A DNA stretch of 14,233 nt from Crocinitomicaceae bacterium. Its GTDB lineage: Bacteria; Bacteroidota; Bacteroidia; Flavobacteriales_D; Crocinitomicaceae. Shown here piece by piece: positions 7,480-13,464 of this stretch. The notes below the pieces were generated by a model. That model did no database searches, was not told the DNA's origin, and saw only the letters and a list, made by a program, of their open reading frames with translations. A program made the position numbers and the translations under genes. Numbering within the stretch: position 1 is the stretch's first letter; every line of letters begins with the position of its first letter. The stretch is from contig DQTF01000047.1 of assembly GCA_015662935.1 (NCBI GenBank), positions 1 to 14,233 of the forward strand. The letters run 5' to 3'.

Positions 7480-7508
7480 TATTAGAAGTTATTTTACAAC
7501 TTCTAATA
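7480..7508 (-). repeat. Perfect inverted repeat over the rpmD stop codon
   Basis: The arms TATTAGAAGTT (7480-7490 on the plus strand) and AACTTCTAATA (7498-7508) are perfect reverse complements of 11 bp around a 7-base loop. On the transcript the first arm covers the last codons of rpmD, and the stop codon (7491-7489) sits at the junction of loop and second arm. No U-run follows, so it does not look like an intrinsic terminator. It may be a structure affecting rpmD-rplO coupling or mRNA stability, or chance in AT-rich sequence. Confidence 0.6.
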
Positions 7509-7665
7509 AATGTTCCACTTTTTTAATCATTCCCAAAATTTGCGGTGTAGCTTCGTGCTCTATAACCTTGTGCATTTTATTTAAACCTAAAGCTTGCATT
7601 GTAAGCTTTTGTCTATTAGGTCTATTAATAATACTACGCACTTTTTTTATCTTAATTGTTGCCAT
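7489..7665 (-). CDS. rpmD: 50S ribosomal protein L30 (uL30)
   Basis: This short gene runs from ATG at 7665 to TAA at 7491-7489 and encodes 58 residues, the usual size of bacterial L30. It starts MATIKIKKVRSIINRPNRQK and continues with LTMQALGLNKMHKVIEHEAT, which holds the LGLxKxxxxV pattern of the family, and ends in an amphipathic helix ENDING HLLEVVK. L30 is a small protein of the large subunit near the central protuberance. It lies 10 bases after rpsE and 36 before rplO, its standard place in the spc operon. Its last codons form one arm of a perfect inverted repeat. Confidence 0.97.
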   Translation of the reverse strand: MATIKIKKVRSIINRPNRQKLTMQALGLNKMHKVIEHEATPQILGMIKKVEHLLEVVK

Positions 7666-7675
7666 TTTTATAATA

Positions 7676-8194
7676 TTAACCGTTAAAAACTTTATCTAAA
7701 GATATTCCTCTCTTTCTAGCAATTGCATTTGCGTCTTTCATTTTAGCTAAAGCTTTTATTGTTGCTTTAACAACATTATGAGGATTCGATGATCCTTGAG
7801 ACTTAGCTAGTACATTATGAATACCAGCACTCTCTAAAACAGCACGCATTGCTCCACCAGCAATAACTCCTGTTCCTTCAGATGCGGGCTTAAGAAATAC
7901 TTTTGCTCCATCAGACTTCACTAATACAGAATGAGGTACAGTATTGTTTACAACAGCTACTCTAATTACATTCTTTTTAGCATCGTCGATAGCCTTAGCA
8001 ATAGCTTCTGTTACTTCATTTGCTTTACCCAATCCGTGTCCAACTAACCCGTTCTCATCTCCAACAACAACAATTGCTGAAAAACTGAAATTACGACCAC
8101 CTTTAGTTACTTTAGTTACACGATTGATTGCAACTAATTTATCTTTTAACTCTACTTCAGTAGAGTTCATTTTTTTTGTATTATGCTTAGCCAT
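7676..8194 (-). CDS. rpsE: 30S ribosomal protein S5 (uS5)
   Basis: S5 lines the mRNA entry site of the small subunit, affects decoding accuracy and is where spectinomycin-resistance changes map in E. coli. The 172-residue product has a short N-terminal extension, the double-stranded RNA-binding-like domain (about 16-80) and the C-terminal S5 domain (about 95-165). Clear segments are VTKGGRNFSFSAIVVVGDEN (30-49), GLVGHGLGKANEVTEAIAKA (50-69), then KPASEGTGVIAGGAMRAVLE. The gene sits 6 bases after rplR and 10 before rpmD, so ribosomes probably pass directly between them. Nothing unusual is seen in the spectinomycin loop region around residues 26-32. Confidence 0.99.
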   Translation of the reverse strand: MAKHNTKKMNSTEVELKDKLVAINRVTKVTKGGRNFSFSAIVVVGDENGLVGHGLGKANEVTEAIAKAIDDAKKNVIRVAVVNNTVPHSVLVKSDGAKVFLKPASEGTGVIAGGAMRAVLESAGIHNVLAKSQGSSNPHNVVKATIKALAKMKDANAIARKRGISLDKVFNG

Positions 8195-8200
8195 CGTTTC

Positions 8201-8554
8201 TTAAAATTTTAATCCTTTTTCTCTTGCTGCTTCTGCTAAAGCCTGAACTCTTCCATGGTATAAAAAACCATTTCTATCAAATACACAAGCGTTAATACCA
8301 GCACTTATAGCTTTTTCTGCTATTTCTGCACCGATTAATTTTGCTTGTTCTATTTTATTTACTTTTTGAGCACCTTCATTTTTAAGTGATGAGGCTGAAA
8401 GTAAAGTCTTTCCAGTAACATCGTCAATCATTTGAGCATACATTTGTCTATTACTTCTAAATACAGACAATCTTGGTCTTTGCTCAGTTCCGTTTATACT
8501 TTTACGAATTCTTCTTTTAATTCGTATTCTTTTCTCTAATTTTGTTAAAGCCAT
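8201..8554 (-). CDS. rplR: 50S ribosomal protein L18 (uL18)
   Basis: L18 binds 5S rRNA and, with L5, anchors it to the large subunit. The product has 117 residues, the normal length. It opens with a strongly basic segment, MALTKLEKRIRIKRRIRKSI, followed by RPRLSVFRSNRQMYAQMIDD (27-46), the classic start of the folded domain, and closes with the family signature VFDRNGFLYHGRVQALAEAA (91-110) and REKGLKF. It lies 23 bases after rplF and 6 before rpsE. Confidence 0.99.
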   Translation of the reverse strand: MALTKLEKRIRIKRRIRKSINGTEQRPRLSVFRSNRQMYAQMIDDVTGKTLLSASSLKNEGAQKVNKIEQAKLIGAEIAEKAISAGINACVFDRNGFLYHGRVQALAEAAREKGLKF

Positions 8555-8577
8555 TTCTAATGTTTTAATTTCAAGAA

Positions 8578-9129
8578 TTACCCAGCAGTTTTACCAGCTT
8601 TTCTTCTAATTTCTTCACCTTGAAAACGTACTCCTTTACCTTTGTAAGGTTCTGGTTTTCTTAATGATCTAATTTTAGCAGCTACTTGACCTACTAATTG
8701 TTTATCGTGTGATGTTAATTTAATTAATGGACTTTTTCCTTTTTCAGAAATAGTCTCTAATTTAACTTCAGCTGGAATTTCAAAAACAACTGGATGAGAA
8801 TATCCTAAAGCTAGTTCAAGTCTTTGACCTGCATTTTTAGCTCTATACCCTACTCCTACCAATTCTTGAACTGTAGTGTAACCTTTTGTAACTCCTTCAA
8901 CCATGTTATTAATTAATGCTCTATATAAACCGTGTTTAGCTTTAGCATCTTTAGTTTCAGATGTTCTTTCAAGGATAAACTCTCCTTCATTTATTGATAA
9001 CTTAATTGCGTTATCTATTTTTTGACTTAACTCTCCTAGTTTTCCTTTTACAGTAACTGTATTATCGTTTGAAATGTTAATTTCAACTCCAGCAGGAATA
9101 CTAATTGGTGCCTTTCCTATTCTTGACAT
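8578..9129 (-). CDS. rplF: 50S ribosomal protein L6 (uL6)
   Basis: L6 lies near the GTPase-associated region of the large subunit. The 183-residue product has the family's two related alpha/beta domains. The first (about 1-82) starts MSRIGKAPISIPAGVEINIS and includes GLYRALINNMVEGVTKGY. The second (about 83-175) includes LVGVGYRAKNAGQRLELALG (90-109) and the C-terminal signature RKPEPYKGKGVRFQGEEIRR (156-175), ending KAGKTAG. Length is close to the E. coli protein (177). It stands 18 bases after rpsH and 23 before rplR. Confidence 0.99.
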   Translation of the reverse strand: MSRIGKAPISIPAGVEINISNDNTVTVKGKLGELSQKIDNAIKLSINEGEFILERTSETKDAKAKHGLYRALINNMVEGVTKGYTTVQELVGVGYRAKNAGQRLELALGYSHPVVFEIPAEVKLETISEKGKSPLIKLTSHDKQLVGQVAAKIRSLRKPEPYKGKGVRFQGEEIRRKAGKTAG

Positions 9130-9147
9130 TTTTATTCTTCTTTAATA

Positions 9148-9549
9148 TTAATGAACGTAGCAAAGAACCTCACCTCCTACATTTTCTTTTTTAGCTTCTT
9201 TATCAGTAATAACTCCTTTTGAAGTTGATATGATAGCAATACCTAAACCGTTTAATACACGCGGTAAGTTATCTGCACCAGCGTATTGTCTTAATCCAGA
9301 CTTACTTGCTCTAGTTAAACTAGATATTGCAGATTCTTTAGTTTGGTTATTGTATTTTAAAGCTATTTTGATGACACCTTGTTTCTTATCATCTGTAAAT
9401 TTATAGTTTAAAATATATCCTTTTTCAAAAAGAATTTTTGTAATTTCTTTTTTGATATTCGAAGCAGGTATTTCTACTACTCTATGGTTAGCTTTTATTG
9501 CATTACGTAATCTAGTTAAGTAATCAGCTATTGGGTCAGTAATTTTCAT
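9148..9549 (-). CDS. rpsH: 30S ribosomal protein S8 (uS8)
   Basis: S8 binds helix 21 of 16S rRNA and helps organise the central domain; in E. coli it also represses the spc operon by binding the rplE start region. The 133-residue product starts MKITDPIADYLTRLRNAIKA and ends with the family C-terminal motif region (GLGIAIISTSKGVITDKEAK, then NVGGEVLCYVH). Length and order are normal. Whether S8 regulates this operon is unknown; I saw no obvious copy of the helix 21 mimic near rplE but did not compute structures. It lies 25 bases after rpsN and 18 before rplF. Confidence 0.99.
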   Translation of the reverse strand: MKITDPIADYLTRLRNAIKANHRVVEIPASNIKKEITKILFEKGYILNYKFTDDKKQGVIKIALKYNNQTKESAISSLTRASKSGLRQYAGADNLPRVLNGLGIAIISTSKGVITDKEAKKENVGGEVLCYVH

Positions 9550-9574
9550 CTTTCTAATTTCTTATTTATTCTAA

Positions 9575-9862
9575 TTACCAGCTTGCTTTAGTGATTCCTG
9601 GTATCTTACCAGACAACGCCATTTCTCTAAAAGTTACACGAGAAATTCCAAATTGTCTCATATATCCTCTTGGACGTCCAGTCAACTGACAACGATTATG
9701 TTTTCTAATATACATTGAGTTCTTCGGTAATTTTTGTAATGCTAACATCGCATCCCAATCACCATTAGCAGCAGCTTTTCTAAGTGTTGCTCTTCTTTCA
9801 GCGTAAAGATCTGTTAATCTAGTTCTTTTACGCTCTTTTGCTTTCATTGATTCTTTTGCCAT
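9575..9862 (-). CDS. rpsN: 30S ribosomal protein S14 (uS14), zinc-free form
   Basis: S14 is a late-assembling protein in the head of the small subunit. The 95-residue product starts MAKESMKAKERKRTRLTDLY and ends with the strongly conserved NRCQLTGRPRGYMRQFGISR (56-75) and FREMALSGKIPGITKASW. It has a single cysteine, Cys58, so the two Cys-X2-Cys pairs of the short zinc-binding S14 are missing; this is the long zinc-free type. It is about six residues longer than the roughly 89-residue S14 I recall for other Flavobacteriia, the extra lying around residues 28-40 (RKAAANGDWDAML). It lies 25 bases before rpsH and 6 after rplE. Confidence 0.98.
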   Translation of the reverse strand: MAKESMKAKERKRTRLTDLYAERRATLRKAAANGDWDAMLALQKLPKNSMYIRKHNRCQLTGRPRGYMRQFGISRVTFREMALSGKIPGITKASW

Positions 9863-9868
9863 CTTCTT

Positions 9869-10417
9869 TTATTTTTTTGTAAAAGGAAATCCAAATTGCT
9901 CCAATAAAGCTCTTCCTTCTTCGTTTGTATTTGCAGATGTAACAATCGTTATATCCATACCTAAAATTCTGTTAACTTGATCAATGTTTATCTCTGGAAA
10001 GATAATGTGCTCTCTTACTCCAATAGTAAAGTTACCTCTACCATCTCCATTAGCTTTAACACCTCTAAAATCTCTAGTTCTTGGTAAAGATACAGAAATT
10101 AATCGATCTAAAAACTCATACATTTTATCTCTTCTTAAGGTAACTTTAGTACCTACTGGCATACCTTTTCTTAACTTAAAGTTAGATATATCCTTTTTTG
10201 ACAAACAAATTTGAGCTTTTTGACCAGCTATTTCAGTTAATTCTTTAACAGCAGATTCAGCGATTTTCTTATCAGCAACAGCTTCTCCAATTCCTTGGCT
10301 TAAAACTATTTTTTCAATTTGAGGTACTTGCATAATTGTCTTGTACCCAAACTTTTCCTGTAGAGCCGGAACGATTTCGTTCTTATAAACTCCTTGTAAT
10401 CTTGGTGAATAGTCCAT
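9869..10417 (-). CDS. rplE: 50S ribosomal protein L5 (uL5)
   Basis: L5 binds 5S rRNA in the central protuberance and contacts P-site tRNA and S13. The 182-residue product has the expected segments: YKNEIVPALQEKFGYKTIMQ (11-30), KIVLSQGIGEAVADKK, FKLRKGMPVGTKVTLRRDKM, LDRLISVSLPRTRDFRGV, and the end GRALLEQFGFPFTKK. The start is ATG at 10417, 2 bases after the rplX stop. AGGAG lies 14 bases upstream (10435-10431) inside the end of rplX, but it also encodes part of Ser-Gly-Glu there and its spacing is long, so I do not treat it as a working ribosome binding site. Confidence 0.99.
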   Translation of the reverse strand: MDYSPRLQGVYKNEIVPALQEKFGYKTIMQVPQIEKIVLSQGIGEAVADKKIAESAVKELTEIAGQKAQICLSKKDISNFKLRKGMPVGTKVTLRRDKMYEFLDRLISVSLPRTRDFRGVKANGDGRGNFTIGVREHIIFPEINIDQVNRILGMDITIVTSANTNEEGRALLEQFGFPFTKK

Positions 10418-10419
10418 AC

Positions 10420-10758
10420 TTAAATTGTTTCTCCTGATTTTTTAGCGAAACGTACTTTCTTTCCGTTTTCATCAAATTTATACCCAACTCTCGTTAAGTC
10501 ACCAGATGTAGGATCTACAAGCATCACATTTGAAATGTGAACTGCATAATCTTTTTCGATTATTCCACCGTCTGGATTTACTTTATCTGTTTGAGGCTTA
10601 ACATGTTTTTGAACTTTCTTTGTTAAACCTTCAATAAATACGCGTTGCTTTTTTGTGTCAATATCAAGAACTACCCCTCTAGTAACAGCACCATCTTTAG
10701 CCGCTCCGGCAATTACCTGTACGGTATCACCCTTTTTTATTTTAAAATTCGTTTTCAT
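10420..10758 (-). CDS. rplX: 50S ribosomal protein L24 (uL24)
   Basis: L24 is an assembly-initiating protein that binds the 5' end of 23S rRNA and sits by the peptide exit tunnel. The 112-residue product carries a KOW motif at about residues 7-34 (IKKGDTVQVIAGAAKDGAVT and following). Then come FIEGLTKKVQKHVKP and the family region GGIIEKDYAVHISNVMLVDP (64-83). It is of usual bacterial length and ends KKSGETI. The gene lies 14 bases after rplN and 2 before rplE, so coupling with rplE is likely. Confidence 0.98.
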   Translation of the reverse strand: MKTNFKIKKGDTVQVIAGAAKDGAVTRGVVLDIDTKKQRVFIEGLTKKVQKHVKPQTDKVNPDGGIIEKDYAVHISNVMLVDPTSGDLTRVGYKFDENGKKVRFAKKSGETI

Positions 10759-10772
10759 ATTTTTATTTATGA

Positions 10773-11141
10773 CTATAATACTTCGGGAGCTAAAGATGCA
10801 ATTTTCATAAATTGCTTATCTCTTAACTCTCTAGCAACAGGTCCGAATATACGAGTTCCTCGCATTTCTCCTCCTGTGTTTAATAAAACTACAGCATTAT
10901 CATCGAATCTAATATAAGATCCATCTGCTCTTCTTACTTCTTTCTTCGTTCTTACTATAACAGCAGTAGTAACTTGGCCTTTTTTGACACCTCCAGAAGG
11001 TAATGCTTTTTTTATAGTGACAACTATTTTGTCTCCTACAGAAGCATATCTTCTTTTTGTTCCTCCTAACACTCTTATGCAAAGCACTTCTTTAGCTCCA
11101 CTATTGTCAGCTACTGAAAGTCTACTTTCTTGTTGTATCAT
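10773..11141 (-). CDS. rplN: 50S ribosomal protein L14 (uL14)
   Basis: L14 lies at the subunit interface, forms intersubunit bridges and is the docking site of the silencing factor RsfS. The product is 122 residues, the standard length. It starts MIQQESRLSVADNSGAKEVL, followed by the conserved strand region with RRYASVGDKIVVTIKKALPS, and ends with RGTRIFGPVARELRDKQFMK and IASLAPEVL. It is the first gene of the spc group, 9 bases after rpsQ, so no separate promoter fits in the gap. Confidence 0.99.
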   Translation of the reverse strand: MIQQESRLSVADNSGAKEVLCIRVLGGTKRRYASVGDKIVVTIKKALPSGGVKKGQVTTAVIVRTKKEVRRADGSYIRFDDNAVVLLNTGGEMRGTRIFGPVARELRDKQFMKIASLAPEVL

Positions 11142-11150
11142 TGTAAATTA

Positions 11151-11402
11151 TTATTTAGCTCTTTCAACTATTTCTACCAATCTCCAATTCTTTCTCTTAC
11201 TCAATGGACGAGTTTCCATTATTCTAACTGTATCTCCTTCGTTACAGTCATTTTTTTCGTCGTGAGCTACAAATTTAGTAGATTTTTTCATAAACTTACC
11301 ATACATTGGATGTTTTACTTTTCTTTCTACCATAACTACAATAGATTTCTCCATTTTGTTACTTGTAACTACTCCTACTCTTTCCTTTCTTAAGTTTCTC
11401 AT
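11151..11402 (-). CDS. rpsQ: 30S ribosomal protein S17 (uS17)
   Basis: S17 is a primary 16S rRNA-binding protein of the small-subunit body. The 83-residue product is a single OB fold: MRNLRKERVGVVTSNKMEKS at the start, VMVERKVKHPMYGKFMKKST in the middle, and the signature GDTVRIMETRPLSKRKNWRL (57-76) near the end. The length matches the E. coli protein. The gene begins 2 bases after the rpmC stop and ends 9 bases before rplN. Confidence 0.99.
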   Translation of the reverse strand: MRNLRKERVGVVTSNKMEKSIVVMVERKVKHPMYGKFMKKSTKFVAHDEKNDCNEGDTVRIMETRPLSKRKNWRLVEIVERAK

Positions 11403-11404
11403 AA

Positions 11405-11605
11405 CTATTTTGCTACTTGAAGATCTCTACTTCTTAATTCGGTATTAATACGAGCTATCGTTCTTCTATAATTTCTTATCTGAATTGGATTCTCCAATTC
11501 AGCTATTTTGTGATTTATCGTTAATTTAGATAAAGTAGCTTTTTGTTCTACTAATAATTCACCTAATTCAGCGATATTCAAATCTTTTAATTCTGTTGCC
11601 TTCAT
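11405..11605 (-). CDS. rpmC: 50S ribosomal protein L29 (uL29)
   Basis: L29 sits beside the peptide exit tunnel, next to L23, where trigger factor and SRP dock. The 66-residue product is predicted to be an antiparallel pair of helices. It starts MKATELKDLNIAELGELLVE and has the family pattern IRNYRRTIARINTELRSR (43-60). Length is normal. It lies 11 bases after rplP and 2 before rpsQ, in the usual L16-L29-S17 order. Confidence 0.98.
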   Translation of the reverse strand: MKATELKDLNIAELGELLVEQKATLSKLTINHKIAELENPIQIRNYRRTIARINTELRSRDLQVAK

Positions 11606-11616
11606 AACCTAATAAA

Positions 11617-12033
11617 TTAAGCGTAATCTCTACGGACTACAAATTTTGTTTTAACAGGTAATTTTTGAGCAGCTAATCTCATTGCTTCTTTTGCAACATC
11701 AAGAGGGACACCATCACATTCAAACATGATTCTTCCTGGCTTAACAGTTGCTACCCAATGACTTGGAGCTCCTTTACCTTTACCCATTCTTACTTCAGCT
11801 GGTTTTGCTGTTAAAGGCTTATCTGGAAAAATTCTAATCCACACTTTACCTTCTCTCTTCATATAACGAGTTACTGCAATACGAGCTGCTTCAATTTGTC
11901 TAGAAGTTATAAAACTTTCATCTAAAGACTTGATAGCAAAAGATCCAAAAGAAATTTGACTTCCTCTTTGAGCAAGTCCTTTCAATCTTCCTTTCTGAAC
12001 CCTTCTATATTTTGTTCTTTTTGGTTGTAACAT
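11617..12033 (-). CDS. rplP: 50S ribosomal protein L16 (uL16)
   Basis: L16 is needed for late large-subunit assembly and organises the A-site tRNA region. The 138-residue product starts MLQPKRTKYRRVQKGRLKGL and carries both L16 signatures: KREGKVWIRIFPDKPLTAKP (59-78) and the loop EVRMGKGKGAP (80-90). Arg82 aligns with the arginine that is hydroxylated in E. coli L16 by the oxygenase YcfD; whether that happens here is not visible. The tail ends KTKFVVRRDYA. The gene is 21 bases after rpsC and 11 before rpmC. Confidence 0.99.
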   Translation of the reverse strand: MLQPKRTKYRRVQKGRLKGLAQRGSQISFGSFAIKSLDESFITSRQIEAARIAVTRYMKREGKVWIRIFPDKPLTAKPAEVRMGKGKGAPSHWVATVKPGRIMFECDGVPLDVAKEAMRLAAQKLPVKTKFVVRRDYA

Positions 12034-12054
12034 TATCTAATTCTTTTAATGTTG

Positions 12055-12753
12055 TTATCTTTTTCTTCTACCACCACCTCTTTTAGAGCCGCCTTTAGCC
12101 ATTCCAAAGTTAGGGCTTAAATCTCTTTTTCCGTAAACTTCTCCTTTACAGATCCATACTTTAATTCCTATTCTTCCGTATGTAGTATGAGCTTCTGCTA
12201 AAGCATAATCAATATCAGCTCTAAAAGTATGCAATGGAGTTCTTCCATCTTTATACTGTTCAGATCTAGCCATCTCAGCTCCATTTAAACGTCCCGAAAT
12301 TTTAATTTTAATTCCTTCAGCACCCATTCTCATAGTAGAAGCAATTGACATTTTAATAGCTCTTCTAAAAGAGATTCTACCTTCAATCTGTCTTGCAATA
12401 CTATCTGCTACAAGTTGAGAATCAAGTTCAGGTCTTTTAATTTCAAATATATTGATTTGAATTTCTTTTCCTGTCAATTTTTTCAACTCTTCCTTAAGCT
12501 TATCAACTTCAGAACCACCTTTCCCGATAATAACACCAGGTCTAGCAGTATTGATTGTTAAAGTAACTAATTTAAGTGTTCTTTCGATTATCACTTTAGA
12601 TACACTTGCTTTTCTCAAACGACTCTTAATATACGTACGTATTTTATGATCTTCGACAATTTTAGCAGAATAATCATTTCCTCCGTACCAGTTAGAATCC
12701 CATCCTTTGATGAAACCTAATCTATTTCCTATTGGATTTGTTTTTTGTCCCAT
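12055..12753 (-). CDS. rpsC: 30S ribosomal protein S3 (uS3)
   Basis: S3 forms part of the mRNA entry tunnel and, with S4 and S5, the ribosomal helicase activity. The 232-residue product starts MGQKTNPIGNRLGFIKGWDS. The type II KH domain lies at about 40-110, with the nucleic-acid-binding loop IIGKGG (75-80). The C-terminal S3 domain follows with GRISFRRAIKMSIASTMRMG and IKIKISGRLNGAEMARSE, and the chain ends in a Gly/Arg-rich tail (SKRGGGRRKR). The gene is 12 bases after rplV and 21 before rplP. Confidence 0.99.
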   Translation of the reverse strand: MGQKTNPIGNRLGFIKGWDSNWYGGNDYSAKIVEDHKIRTYIKSRLRKASVSKVIIERTLKLVTLTINTARPGVIIGKGGSEVDKLKEELKKLTGKEIQINIFEIKRPELDSQLVADSIARQIEGRISFRRAIKMSIASTMRMGAEGIKIKISGRLNGAEMARSEQYKDGRTPLHTFRADIDYALAEAHTTYGRIGIKVWICKGEVYGKRDLSPNFGMAKGGSKRGGGRRKR

Positions 12754-12765
12754 TAATATTATCTT

Positions 12766-13161
12766 TTACTTCGTTTTATCAATTACAACTGTAACGTGAT
12801 TTGATCTTTTTCTAATTCTGTGTGCTCTTCCTTGAGGTGCAGGTTGTATTCTCTTATACATTCTTGCGCTGTCAACAAATACATCCTTAACTATTAAATT
12901 AGCGGTAGTAGAATCTTCTCCTTCGTTTTTTTGTTCCCAGTTGTTAATTGCTGACAACAATAATTTTTCTAATCTAATAGAAGCTTCCTTTGGATTAAAC
13001 TTTAATATATTTAAAGCTTTGTAAACATTCTCTCCTCTGATGATGTCTGCGACTAAACGCATCTTTCTTGGAGAAGTAGGACACTTATTTAATTTTGCTA
13101 TAGCTGTACTGTTTTTTAGTTCTTTTCTAATCGCAGCAGCTTCTTTTTTTCTTTTTCCCAT
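12766..13161 (-). CDS. rplV: 50S ribosomal protein L22 (uL22)
   Basis: L22 spans the large subunit, and its beta-hairpin lines the narrow part of the exit tunnel, where macrolide-resistance changes occur in other bacteria. The 131-residue product has a charged N-terminal extension of about 20 residues (MGKRKKEAAAIRKELKNSTA), also usual in Flavobacteriia. The fold then runs from KLNKCPTSPRKMRLVADIIR (24-43) through LEKLLLSAINNWEQKN. The hairpin ends in the signature RIQPAPQGRAHRIRKRSNHV (104-123). No insertion or deletion is evident in the hairpin tip. It lies 21 bases after rpsS and 12 before rpsC. Confidence 0.99.
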   Translation of the reverse strand: MGKRKKEAAAIRKELKNSTAIAKLNKCPTSPRKMRLVADIIRGENVYKALNILKFNPKEASIRLEKLLLSAINNWEQKNEGEDSTTANLIVKDVFVDSARMYKRIQPAPQGRAHRIRKRSNHVTVVIDKTK

Positions 13162-13182
13162 TTCAATAAACTTTTAGAGTGG

Positions 13183-13461
13183 TTATCTTTTACCTTTATC
13201 TTTTTTACCACCATGTCCTCTAAAAGTACGAGTTGGTGCGAATTCACCTAATTTATGACCTACCATATTTTCAGTAACATAAACAGGAATAAATTTTTTC
13301 CCGTTGTAAACTGCAATAGTTAGTCCTACAAACTCAGGAGTTATAGTTGAAGCTCTTGACCATGTTTTAATAACATTTTTTGATCCAGAATCTTGTGCTT
13401 CATCAACTCTTTTTATAAGCTTATAGTGTACAAATGGTGGTTTTTTTAACGATCTAGCCAT
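13183..13461 (-). CDS. rpsS: 30S ribosomal protein S19 (uS19)
   Basis: S19 lies in the head of the small subunit, pairs with S13 and bridges to the large subunit. The 92-residue product starts MARSLKKPPFVHYKLIKRVD. It has IKTWSRASTITPEFVGLTIA (31-50), then VYNGKKFIPVYVTENMVGHK and the end signature LGEFAPTRTFRGHGGKKDK. Length is normal. The gene starts 3 bases after the rplB stop, so translation is probably coupled, and ends 21 bases before rplV. Confidence 0.99.
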   Translation of the reverse strand: MARSLKKPPFVHYKLIKRVDEAQDSGSKNVIKTWSRASTITPEFVGLTIAVYNGKKFIPVYVTENMVGHKLGEFAPTRTFRGHGGKKDKGKR

Positions 13462-13464
13462 TTC

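Noticed and set aside
7480..7508. Intrinsic terminator between rpmD and rplO
   Set aside because: The hairpin is AT-rich and is not followed by a U-run, and the downstream genes of the operon would lack a promoter.
10431..10435. AGGAG as a Shine-Dalgarno site for rplE
   Set aside because: The spacer to ATG is 13 bases, and the bases encode part of the conserved rplX C-terminus; other genes here have no such motif.
7475..11393. Plus-strand ORFs of 74-93 codons at 7475, 7944, 9984, 10645, 10984 and 11130
   Set aside because: All are antisense to clear ribosomal protein genes and several overlap each other. None has a recognisable domain or its own promoter context.
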